From Ferruginibacter sp. (GTDB lineage: Bacteria; Bacteroidota; Bacteroidia; Chitinophagales; Chitinophagaceae), in contig JANYGZ010000082.1 of NCBI GenBank assembly GCA_025362235.1, positions 1 through 45,353 on the forward strand: DNA of 45,353 nt. Direction: 5' to 3'. Below, piece by piece: positions 15,395-23,484 of the stretch. Position numbers and translations under genes: made by a program. The first letter of the stretch is position 1. Each line of letters opens with the position of its first letter. A model generated the notes under the pieces. It was given only the letters and a program-made list of their open reading frames with translations, had not been told where the DNA came from and made no database searches.

Positions 15395-16566
15395 TACCCT
15401 GTGTTTCTGTTGTAAATTTTGTATAGCTGCTCAGTCATTATACTAACATCCCAATGTTGTATTACAAACTGATAGGCCCCTTTTCCAAAAGATAGTCTTA
15501 ACTCAGGGTGTAAAATTAGCTCTTCTGTTTTGGATAATAATGTATTTGCATTACCCTGCGGTATTATAAAACCTGTTTTTTCATTTTGCAATACTTCTTC
15601 AGCTCCTTCAACCTGAAATGTTACTACCGGTATCTTTAGTACTGATGCTTCAACAATAACCCTCGGTAAACCTTCTCTTAATGAAGTAAATATAAAAAGA
15701 TCGCTGATGGACAAATACCGGGGAATATCTTTTTGATATCCCAAAAAGTAAATACTGTTATCAGGTATCTTTAAGGTTTTAGCTAAAACCTTACTGTCGT
15801 GTAACAATTCCCCCTCTCCGATAAGTAAAAACTTTAGGTTGCTATATTTTTTTTGTAAAGTAGCAAAAGCTTCTATTGAATAACGTTGTGCTTTTGAATA
15901 AGAAAATCTCCCTACTGTTATTAACACAATATCATTAGCATTGATGCCCAGGGATTTTCTGAATTGCAATTTTTTTTCATCAGATTGTATTGCCTGCCTT
16001 AAATAGCCATTGATGTCAATGCCACTTCTTATAACCTGGAAGGGAATATTTTTGCCAATATTTTCTTTATGGTACGCTTCGATGGTATTTTGCCCCACCG
16101 CAACTATTATATCGGCACAACGGATGGTTAGTTTTTCCAGCAGTATATAAAAATTTCTTTTGAAACGACTCATCGGATCATTAAAAGTTACACCATGTAA
16201 ACCATAAATTACATAGGGGCAACCTGCCAGCCATGCCGCTAGTTTTGTAATAAAGCTGGCTTTTGTTTCATGCGTATGCACAATATCATACTTCTCTTTT
16301 TTAATAAGCCGGTAATAAAACCAAAGTGCTTTTAAATCTTTTATGGGGTGAATGGCATTCATTAAATGAGGGCAAATAATAATTTTAACTTCAGGAAAAT
16401 GACAAAATAAATCATCTTCAAAATGTACCCCGCAACTTAAATGAAATTCAAATTCGTTTGTAAGGCTGGCAATGGTGTAATAAATATTTTTTTCAACCCC
16501 TCCACCTAAAACAAGGCGGGTGGTTGTATGCAGAATTTTTGTTTTCTTTAAGAGAGGTTGATTCAT
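15394..16566 (-). CDS. Glycosyltransferase family 4
   Basis: This 390-residue GT-B protein has LHTTTRLVLGGGVEKNI at the N-terminus, typical of GT4 donors' partner fold, then TVGRFSYSKAQRYSIEAFA and FIFTSLREGLPRVIVEASVL with the EX7E catalytic motif near residue 305. It transfers a sugar from a nucleotide donor with retention; donor and acceptor are not predictable. It abuts the asparagine-synthase-like gene with no gap and overlaps the deacetylase start by one base, so the three form one translational unit. Confidence 0.88.
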   Translation of the reverse strand: MNQPLLKKTKILHTTTRLVLGGGVEKNIYYTIASLTNEFEFHLSCGVHFEDDLFCHFPEVKIIICPHLMNAIHPIKDLKALWFYYRLIKKEKYDIVHTHETKASFITKLAAWLAGCPYVIYGLHGVTFNDPMSRFKRNFYILLEKLTIRCADIIVAVGQNTIEAYHKENIGKNIPFQVIRSGIDINGYLRQAIQSDEKKLQFRKSLGINANDIVLITVGRFSYSKAQRYSIEAFATLQKKYSNLKFLLIGEGELLHDSKVLAKTLKIPDNSIYFLGYQKDIPRYLSISDLFIFTSLREGLPRVIVEASVLKIPVVTFQVEGAEEVLQNEKTGFIIPQGNANTLLSKTEELILHPELRLSFGKGAYQFVIQHWDVSIMTEQLYKIYNRNTG

Positions 16567-18408
16567 TTATTGTAAATAATTTTTTTTATACCATATTTCC
16601 ATACTTAGTAAGGTCCATAAAATTTTTGCCCTTTTTTCAGCAGGTATTTTTACCTTGTTACTTAACAGTCCATCCAAAAAATTATTGTTAATAAACTGGC
16701 GGCTTAAGGCATTTGGTGAACCCACATAATCAAAAACAGGCTCTTTTAATTCCTGGTTTACCCAGTTTTTTAAAGGAATCTCAAAACCTCTTTTTGGCTG
16801 ATTGATTATTGCTGCGGGAAGGTATTTTTTTGATAATTGTCTTAGTAAATATTTTGTGGTACTTCCTTTTATTTTAAATCCGTCATTTATACCAGGTGCA
16901 TATTCCAGTAATTCCTTACATAAAAAAGGGCTTCTTCCTTCTAATGAATTGGCCATATTGGCTATATCCATTTTTACCAGTAAATCGGTAAACAAAGTTA
17001 TGGTAAAATCCATGTTCATGATCTTTTGTAAACCGCTGATGTTTGCATCAGCAATCGCATTAAAATCAGTTCGAATGAGCTGTAGGTAATCTATATTCTG
17101 ACTCAAAATATTTTCTTCGTAGTCTTCCAGAATATCTACCCCGGCTGATAAGTATATCTCCAGGTTATTTTTTGATGCAAGCGAAAGAAGTCGATAGAAA
17201 TAATTACGAGTAGATTTTTTATTATTGGAAGAAGGTAATATATTTTTTGCTATACCAGCGGAGTTTTTAATAAGAGCAGAGCTTTTAAAAAAATCGTATT
17301 TTGAAAAAGGGACATACCGTCTGTAGCCACCAAACAATTCATCGGCCCCATCGCCGTTTAAAATAACAGTAAGATGTTTTTTGGCTGCCGCACTGACATA
17401 ATAACTAGGGATGGCAGAACTGTCAAAGAACGGCTCGCCATAATTACAGCAAATTTTTTCCAGGTCATTTTTAAGATGATCAAAGGAAATATTTATTTCT
17501 GCATGATCTGTATCATATTTATCGGCTACTAGTTTAGCCAAAGGGGCTTCATCATACTCTCCTTTAAATGAAACTGTAAAAGTTTTAATTTTATTATTAT
17601 AACTGCTGGCTATAGCTGTAGTTAAACCACTGTCGATGCCACCACTTAAAAAACTCCCTACTTCCAGATCAGATGATTGTACCCTTCTTTTTATTGCCGT
17701 ATTCAAATAGCTATCCACTTTTTCAAGACTATCTTCAAAACTATCTTTATTTGGTTGTTCATAAAAATTGTTTATGCTCCACCAACATTTTTTTTCAATT
17801 TGCAAAGTAGTACAATCAATTACTAAAAAGTGACCGGCATTTAGTTCTGCTACATTCTTGTATGGAGTAAGTGCTCCATAAAATGAACCCAGCCTGAGAT
17901 AATGATAAAAATTGTTGTTTTCAATTTTTAATGGTAACAGTGCTCTAAGACAATTTAATTCACTTGCAAAAACAATTTTTTGGCTATCGGAATAATAGTA
18001 AACCGGTTTTTTACCTGCCCTGTCTCTTGCTATAAATAATTTTTTTTCCTTGCTATCGTAAATGGCAAAAGCAAACATGCCATCCAGGTATTGCAAAAAT
18101 TCAACACCATATTTTTGGTACAATAGTAATAATGTTTCTGTATCAGAACTGGTTGTACCCTTCAGATTAAAGCGTATTCTTATCTCATTGTGGTTGTAAA
18201 TTTCCCCATTAAATATAATTGTAAAGCGGTCATTCAAATGCATTGGTTGTTTCCCTCCCTCAATATCCAAAATGGATAAACGCAAGTGATATAAGTCAAC
18301 ATTATCCGCAACAAAACCAGCCTGTTCATCTGGTCCACGGTGTAACATAGTTTGATCAATATCTTTATATGATAATTTAAAATTTATTGAACCTGCAATA
18401 CCACACAT
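16567..18408 (-). CDS. asnB: Asparagine synthase (glutamine-hydrolysing)-like amidotransferase, copy 1
   Basis: This 613-residue protein has the class II glutaminase domain with Cys2 (MCGIAG), HRGPD at 23-27 and FNGEIYN at 66-72, followed by the ATP-PPi synthetase domain with SGGIDS at 255-260 and NGDGADELFGGY. Both half-reactions look intact. It may make asparagine, but three such genes in one polysaccharide locus suggest amidation of sugar acids or other locus-specific substrates, as proposed for AsnB homologues in O-antigen and exosortase clusters. It is the first gene of a minus block reading into GT4 and the deacetylase. Confidence 0.9.
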   Translation of the reverse strand: MCGIAGSINFKLSYKDIDQTMLHRGPDEQAGFVADNVDLYHLRLSILDIEGGKQPMHLNDRFTIIFNGEIYNHNEIRIRFNLKGTTSSDTETLLLLYQKYGVEFLQYLDGMFAFAIYDSKEKKLFIARDRAGKKPVYYYSDSQKIVFASELNCLRALLPLKIENNNFYHYLRLGSFYGALTPYKNVAELNAGHFLVIDCTTLQIEKKCWWSINNFYEQPNKDSFEDSLEKVDSYLNTAIKRRVQSSDLEVGSFLSGGIDSGLTTAIASSYNNKIKTFTVSFKGEYDEAPLAKLVADKYDTDHAEINISFDHLKNDLEKICCNYGEPFFDSSAIPSYYVSAAAKKHLTVILNGDGADELFGGYRRYVPFSKYDFFKSSALIKNSAGIAKNILPSSNNKKSTRNYFYRLLSLASKNNLEIYLSAGVDILEDYEENILSQNIDYLQLIRTDFNAIADANISGLQKIMNMDFTITLFTDLLVKMDIANMANSLEGRSPFLCKELLEYAPGINDGFKIKGSTTKYLLRQLSKKYLPAAIINQPKRGFEIPLKNWVNQELKEPVFDYVGSPNALSRQFINNNFLDGLLSNKVKIPAEKRAKILWTLLSMEIWYKKNYLQ

Positions 18409-18448
18409 ATAGCACTATCTTTAGTCTGGGCAAAATAACTCTATATTA

Positions 18449-18481
18449 TTGAATAGCAAATGATAATTTAGGATAAATTTG
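18449..18481 (+). promoter_or_regulatory. Promoter for the membrane protein gene at 18531
   Basis: TTG at 18449-18451, a 22-bp gap and TAAATTTG at 18474-18481 match the Bacteroidota TTTG / TAnnTTTG promoter. A start site near 18488 leaves a leader of about 43 nt, ending in AAAAAGG just before the ATG. It lies in the 122-bp gap between two divergent genes. Confidence 0.45.
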
Positions 18482-18530
18482 TCTGTACACATTTGTTAAT
18501 ATTCAATACAATCAGTTTCTGATAAAAAGG

Positions 18531-19886
18531 ATGAGTTTTACTGACATTATATTATTTCCTTTTTATGTTTTAATTTTTCATTTAATTTTTTCGGTACGTC
18601 GAAAACGCATAAATGATCCAATATTAAAAAAATACCACAAACAGGGCTTTTGGATAAAGGTATTTAGCAGCATTGCGTTTACCATTTTTTTTGCTTACCT
18701 CACTACTGGGGATAGTACTTCTCTATATTTTCCTGAGGGACAGCATTTATATGAACTAATTCTTAAGGATCCTGCTAAAAACATTCATTTACTATTTGGG
18801 CCGGGTTCTAATTACGATGAAATTTTTTTAAAAGATTCTTATAACTCAGGTTACTTCAGATTAGAGAGCAATTTTATTATATCCAGGCTAGTTGCCATTT
18901 TAGCTTTTTTTACTTTGGGAAAATATTTATTGATAAACTTATGTTTTTCAATGATTTCTTACAGTGGTGTCTGGCGTTTATATAGATTTTTTTATGAACA
19001 CTATCCTCAGTTGCATAAAAAATTAGCTATCGCTATTATTTACTTACCCACCTTTATTTTTTGGAGTTCAGGTATTTTGAAAGATCCAATATGCACAGGA
19101 ATGCTTGGCTGGATGACCTATTCATTATATTGCATTTTTGAAAAAAGACAATCCATTATAAAAAATTTAGTCATTGCTTTTCTAGCAGCTTATATACTTT
19201 ATATAGTTAAAGTGTATATCATTATTTCTTACTTACCTTTTTATGCTTTGTATTTAGTGTTGAGCAACATACAGAGAGTAAAAAACACATTTGTAAAAAT
19301 TGCAGCAGGGGTAGCAATAGTTATCTTTTGTATTATTGGGCTTTTTGCTTTGGCCGATAAATTAACAGAAGAACTGGGTAATTTTGCATTAGATAAAATA
19401 GCTGAGTCAGTTAAAACCCAGCAAACTAATTTTATCAATATGTCAGACCAGGCAGAATCGTCTTTTTCACTTGGTGTAGAATATGATGGCTCAGTAATAA
19501 GTTTATTAAAAATGACACCTGCTGCAATAGCGGCTACTTTTTTCAGGCCTTATTTGTGGGAGTCAAAAAAAATATCTACATTTTTATCCTCCTTAGAAAG
19601 CCTTGCCTTGATACTGCTTACCCTGTATGTATTTTTTAAAGCAGGCCCGCTTAAATTTTTCAGAACACTTTTTACAAACTCAATGGTGTTTTTCTGCTTT
19701 TTTTATTCTGTTATTTTTGCCATATTTGTGGGCGCCACAACACTCAATTTTGGTACTTTGGTAAGATATAAAGTGCCTTGTTTACCTTTTTATATTATTG
19801 CTTTGTTTTTAATATGGGAAGCTGCAATTATTGCAAAAAAAAATACTCAAAAAGCAACCCTTTTAGTAGAAACAGAACTTAATTAA
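18531..19886 (+). CDS. Polytopic membrane protein of unknown family, candidate polysaccharide polymerase (paralogue A)
   Basis: This 451-residue protein has about ten hydrophobic segments. I do not recognise a named family. It is a clear paralogue of the protein at 31581-32915: shared motifs are LPTFIFWSSGILKDP (172-186), FRPYLWES (338-345) and NFGTLVRYK (406-414). A loop of ~50 residues after the second segment and one of ~50 at 276-328 are probably extracytoplasmic. The locus has flippases and many glycosyltransferases but no recognisable Wzy, so a polymerase or ligase role is plausible but unproven. It is a single-gene plus-strand unit; its stop is 2 bp from the stop of the convergent GT2. 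Confidence 0.85.
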   Translation: MSFTDIILFPFYVLIFHLIFSVRRKRINDPILKKYHKQGFWIKVFSSIAFTIFFAYLTTGDSTSLYFPEGQHLYELILKDPAKNIHLLFGPGSNYDEIFLKDSYNSGYFRLESNFIISRLVAILAFFTLGKYLLINLCFSMISYSGVWRLYRFFYEHYPQLHKKLAIAIIYLPTFIFWSSGILKDPICTGMLGWMTYSLYCIFEKRQSIIKNLVIAFLAAYILYIVKVYIIISYLPFYALYLVLSNIQRVKNTFVKIAAGVAIVIFCIIGLFALADKLTEELGNFALDKIAESVKTQQTNFINMSDQAESSFSLGVEYDGSVISLLKMTPAAIAATFFRPYLWESKKISTFLSSLESLALILLTLYVFFKAGPLKFFRTLFTNSMVFFCFFYSVIFAIFVGATTLNFGTLVRYKVPCLPFYIIALFLIWEAAIIAKKNTQKATLLVETELN

Positions 19887-19888
19887 GA

Positions 19889-20857
19889 TTATGCATTTGC
19901 GGTTTTTACTTTCCGGAATATAGAAAAAGGGTTTGTTGCAACAGATGATATATTTGAAATAATTGAGGCGGAGCTTAACCTGGTTAAGATTGTTTGTGGG
20001 GTAGCCTGGTAATTATTACTAAATGCATCAGCCGCTGGCCAAAAAATGAAACCAAGTTTTTTAAACCTATCTGTTTTTTGATAAACCATTATAACGCCAG
20101 CCATTGCTATTAAAAAGCAACAATAATTTATAAAGGCGGTTAATTTATAATTGTATTTGGCTTTATGTATGTGAAAACGATTACGTACATAAAAATACAT
20201 TTTCCATGTAGTGTAATAATTCCAGTCATTTTTAAAAGTAAATCCTGCTGCGGGATGATAATGAATGCTATCAGTAATGGTACATACAGGAATATTGTTA
20301 CCTTTTACTATTCTCCAGTAATACTCTGTTTCATCGCCCCACAAAAATAATTTTGATTTAGGTAAGCCTACTCTTTCTACAATATTTCTATTTAGCATAG
20401 TGCCATTAAACGGGTGGCCAATACCCTTAATTATTTTGCAATCAACGGTATCAATTGTAGCATATTGCTTAGTTTTCCAAACAAAAGTTTTTTTATCTTC
20501 TTTGTTTAACACCGCACAGTTACGAAGACAAAGCATGTCCATTTCTGGTTCCAGAATTTTTTCCAGTGCATCTTCTTTAGGGTAGCCATCATCATCCATA
20601 CACCAAATCCATGTATACCCTTGTTTATAAGCCCAATTAATGGCAGTGTTAAATCCGCCACTTGATCCAACATTTTTTTGTGTAACGGTAAATAGATCCT
20701 GTTGGGAAAGCAACCAGGGTTCAGTGCCATCTGTACTGCCATTATTTACAACCAAAATAGCATCAAGCTTTTTTGTTTGATTTCGCAATGCTGTAATACA
20801 TTCAGATAAAAGTGTCTTGCGGTTGTAAGTAACAACTACTGCAATTACTTTTTCCAT
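19889..20857 (-). CDS. Glycosyltransferase family 2, probable galactofuranosyl- or rhamnosyltransferase
   Basis: This 322-residue GT-A protein has VVVTYNRKTLLSECI at the start, VVNNGSTDGTEPWL, GGFNTAINWAYKQGY and the divalent-metal site CMDDDGYP, then LWGDETEYYWR with the catalytic acid region. The GGFN, MDDD and WGDE(T/D)E pattern is that of the GlfT1-like/rhamnosyltransferase branch of GT2. The next gene upstream encodes UDP-galactopyranose mutase, so UDP-galactofuranose is the likely donor. A hydrophobic segment near residue 245-265 suggests membrane association. The donor is inferred from context. Confidence 0.88.
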   Translation of the reverse strand: MEKVIAVVVTYNRKTLLSECITALRNQTKKLDAILVVNNGSTDGTEPWLLSQQDLFTVTQKNVGSSGGFNTAINWAYKQGYTWIWCMDDDGYPKEDALEKILEPEMDMLCLRNCAVLNKEDKKTFVWKTKQYATIDTVDCKIIKGIGHPFNGTMLNRNIVERVGLPKSKLFLWGDETEYYWRIVKGNNIPVCTITDSIHYHPAAGFTFKNDWNYYTTWKMYFYVRNRFHIHKAKYNYKLTAFINYCCFLIAMAGVIMVYQKTDRFKKLGFIFWPAADAFSNNYQATPQTILTRLSSASIISNISSVATNPFSIFRKVKTANA

Positions 20858-21003
20858 AGAGCGGGTAGTTTAGTTTTTTAGATTTTTGGACAAGGGGATA
20901 ACGAGTTCCTTATGGCAGTTATTGCACCAATTAAGCTATTTGAGGAAGTAAGGCTTTAATTAATGGTCTTTTGGCGGCTGAATGTTGTTGAAAAGAGAAA
21001 AAT

Positions 21004-22176
21004 TTAGAAAACTTCAACATTTGAAAAAACAGGTATGGGAGTGTTTTTGACGGTATTTTCAATAACTTTCTTTGCTAATTGAATTGCTTCATCAATTACA
21101 TGGTGCATATCCATGTATCTATAGGTGGCCAACCGTCCTAAAAAGGAAATATGTTGTTGTTTTTCTGCAGCATCCCGATATTGCTTTAATAATTTTTTAT
21201 CAACATCTAATCTTTTAGGATAAAAAGGAACATCGTTTTCTGAAGTTTCTTTACTGTATTCTTTAAAATAGACAGTTTTTTCATGCTGCTCCCATGGAGT
21301 AAAATGTTTGTGTTCTGTAATTCTTGTATAAGGTACTTCTTCTTCGCAATAATTTATTTGCACTGTCCCCTGGTAATCTCCAGTAGCATATGCTTTTTCA
21401 AAAGTAACTGTTCTGTAACCCAACCTGCCATATTGAAAATTAAAAAAAGCATCAATCGGACCAGAATAAAATATATGATCGTATTCACTTAAATCCATAG
21501 CTGCATCAAACTTTTTACTTAGCGTAACAGTAATTGCAGTATGACGGATCATTTCTTCCATTACAGCAGTATAACCGTCTACGGGTATACCTGTAAACTG
21601 GTTGTTATGATAATTATCATCATAATTAAAGCGGACCGGGATACGATTAATTATTGAAGCTGGAAGTTGAGTTGGTTCGCAACCCCATTGTTTTTTTGTA
21701 TAACCGTAAAAAAAGGCCTCATACAATTCTTTACCAATAAAATGCAAGGCCTGTTCTTCAAAATTTTGAGGATCCGTAATCGTCTTATCTGCTAGTTTTG
21801 CTAAAAAATCTGTTGCTTCTGCAGGGGTAAATGTTTTATTAAAAAACTGGTTGATGGTATGAAGATTAACTGGCAAAGGATAAATTGCGTTCTTCCATAC
21901 GGCTTTTACCCTGTGTACATACGGCTTAAATTCTACAAAACTATTTACGTAGTCCCAGATTTCTTTTTTACCAGTATTAAAAATATGAGGTCCGTATTGG
22001 TGCACCATTACATTTGTTTCCGCATCCCTTTTGGTGTGGCAATTGCCGCCAATATGATCCCGCTCATCCCATATGTCTATCGTGCAATCTGACTGGGTCA
22101 CTAATTGATTGGCTAATACACAACCGGAAAAACCAGCACCAATAACCAGATAACGTTTTGACATTTTTTTTATCAT
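21004..22176 (-). CDS. glf: UDP-galactopyranose mutase
   Basis: This protein of about 386-390 residues interconverts UDP-galactopyranose and UDP-galactofuranose using reduced FAD. It has the FAD-binding motif VIGAGFSGCVLANQL, DIWDERDHIGGNCHT, YGPHIFNT, YGYTKKQWG and the C-terminal GRLATYRYMDMHHVIDEA, all diagnostic for Glf. The start is either the ATG at 22176 or the one at 22164 (MSKRYLVIG), which better fits the family N-terminus. It feeds the GT2 gene 146 bp downstream. Galactofuranose residues are therefore expected in the polysaccharide. Confidence 0.95.
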   Translation of the reverse strand: MIKKMSKRYLVIGAGFSGCVLANQLVTQSDCTIDIWDERDHIGGNCHTKRDAETNVMVHQYGPHIFNTGKKEIWDYVNSFVEFKPYVHRVKAVWKNAIYPLPVNLHTINQFFNKTFTPAEATDFLAKLADKTITDPQNFEEQALHFIGKELYEAFFYGYTKKQWGCEPTQLPASIINRIPVRFNYDDNYHNNQFTGIPVDGYTAVMEEMIRHTAITVTLSKKFDAAMDLSEYDHIFYSGPIDAFFNFQYGRLGYRTVTFEKAYATGDYQGTVQINYCEEEVPYTRITEHKHFTPWEQHEKTVYFKEYSKETSENDVPFYPKRLDVDKKLLKQYRDAAEKQQHISFLGRLATYRYMDMHHVIDEAIQLAKKVIENTVKNTPIPVFSNVEVF

Positions 22177-22196
22177 TTAATAACAGCAAATTTAAA

Positions 22197-22216
22197 AGGT
22201 AGAAGTAAGTCTACCT
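22197..22216 (-). terminator. Weak hairpin between GT4 and glf
   Basis: AGGTAGA (22197-22203), 6-nt loop and TCTACCT (22210-22216) form a perfect 7-bp stem about 22 bp past the GT4 stop. On the minus strand it is followed by a loose T-rich stretch (TTTAAATTT). It may be a weak terminator or attenuator splitting the long minus block. Confidence 0.4.
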
Positions 22217-22237
22217 CTTGCATATAAAACGTAAACA

Positions 22238-23473
22238 TTAATCTAATATTTTATTATATATTTTCCGGTATCTTTCTACAGCAGTTTCCAATGCATAAAA
22301 CTCTCTGGCCCCGTTGCGAATTTTATCTTTATCAAATATATTACCGGAGCTTATTTTTTCTATTATATTGCTAAAAGATCTTTCTGTGAAATCGTTGACA
22401 ATATAACCTGCATTATATTTTGTAACGATCTCTGCAACATCGCCAACACCACCATTAGTAATCACGGGGATGCCCATGGACATTATTTCTCCATGTTTAG
22501 TAGGGGATGAAGAAATTTTTGAATAGCAAGGTTTAATAAAAAAGAGTGCGTAATCACTAAATGATAAAAGCACTGGTACTTCATGCCGTTTAGCCTGTTT
22601 AACAAGTAATTTATCTGCAGAAAGACCGTATTTGGCAGCAGCGGCAGCAATCATTTCATGGCCATTCGGAGAAATAAACAAAAATTTTGCAAGAGGAATC
22701 TTATCACTAAGCATTTTACAAAAGCGCATCATCTCATCTGTTAAATACCAGCCGCCAATTGATCCAAGGTAGCTAATTATAAAATCTCCCGTTTGTACAT
22801 TTAGTTCTTCTTTATATTTTTCTTTTAGAGTCACATCAATAGTATTGCTATTAAATAAATCCATATCCACACTACATGGAATTACTTCTATTGGGATTGG
22901 TTGGTTAGGAATATTTCCCCAACTATGTATTTCTTTTTGGGCAGCATAGGTAAGGCAGGTTACATAATTGGCATTCAGTAAACACTCATATTCGTGTTGT
23001 TTAAAAAAATTGTACACCTGCCTAAAAACGGGGTTTTGTAAATTCCACATACCACCATCTACCCTTTCATCGGCCCAAAATCCTCTAATATCATTTAAAA
23101 ATTTTATACCATATTTTTTTTTCAGATATAAAGCTACCAACGTAGGCAAACCAGGCCTTGTATGAACCATATCGAAATGGTAAACGGATTGTAATTTTTT
23201 TGCAGCTTTTTTTAACGTATAAAAATCATATACTGAAGAAAGTACAAGAGGATTTTTGTGGTAAGGGATGGATACCCATTTAATTGGAAAAGGTGCAATC
23301 AGTTTTTCCACATATTCCTTACTGGCTGCATATTTATCTGCTTTATCGCAGCTTAGTATGGTAAAATTGTAACCAAATTTTGTAAGGTTTGATAAATAAG
23401 GTATCACCTGGCTTTGGCCAAGAGGGTCTGTCATACCATCGTAGGATATAAAAAGAATATTTTTAATTGGCAT
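22238..23473 (-). CDS. Glycosyltransferase family 4
   Basis: This protein of about 411 residues is GT-B fold. The ATG at 23473 (MPIKNILFISYDGMTDPLGQ) is preferred over one at 23509, which would overlap the upstream gene by 25 bp and add a poorly conserved leader. ISYDGMTDPLGQSQVIPYL is a typical opening of exopolysaccharide GT4 enzymes. YLGSIGGWYLTDEMMRF, SPTKHGEIMSMGIPVITNGGVGDV (acceptor/donor-loop region) and a final regulatory helix follow. Donor and acceptor are unknown. It lies 12 bp after the second AsnB-like gene, hence the same operon. Confidence 0.88.
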   Translation of the reverse strand: MPIKNILFISYDGMTDPLGQSQVIPYLSNLTKFGYNFTILSCDKADKYAASKEYVEKLIAPFPIKWVSIPYHKNPLVLSSVYDFYTLKKAAKKLQSVYHFDMVHTRPGLPTLVALYLKKKYGIKFLNDIRGFWADERVDGGMWNLQNPVFRQVYNFFKQHEYECLLNANYVTCLTYAAQKEIHSWGNIPNQPIPIEVIPCSVDMDLFNSNTIDVTLKEKYKEELNVQTGDFIISYLGSIGGWYLTDEMMRFCKMLSDKIPLAKFLFISPNGHEMIAAAAAKYGLSADKLLVKQAKRHEVPVLLSFSDYALFFIKPCYSKISSSPTKHGEIMSMGIPVITNGGVGDVAEIVTKYNAGYIVNDFTERSFSNIIEKISSGNIFDKDKIRNGAREFYALETAVERYRKIYNKILD

Positions 23474-23484
23474 TACAATTACGT

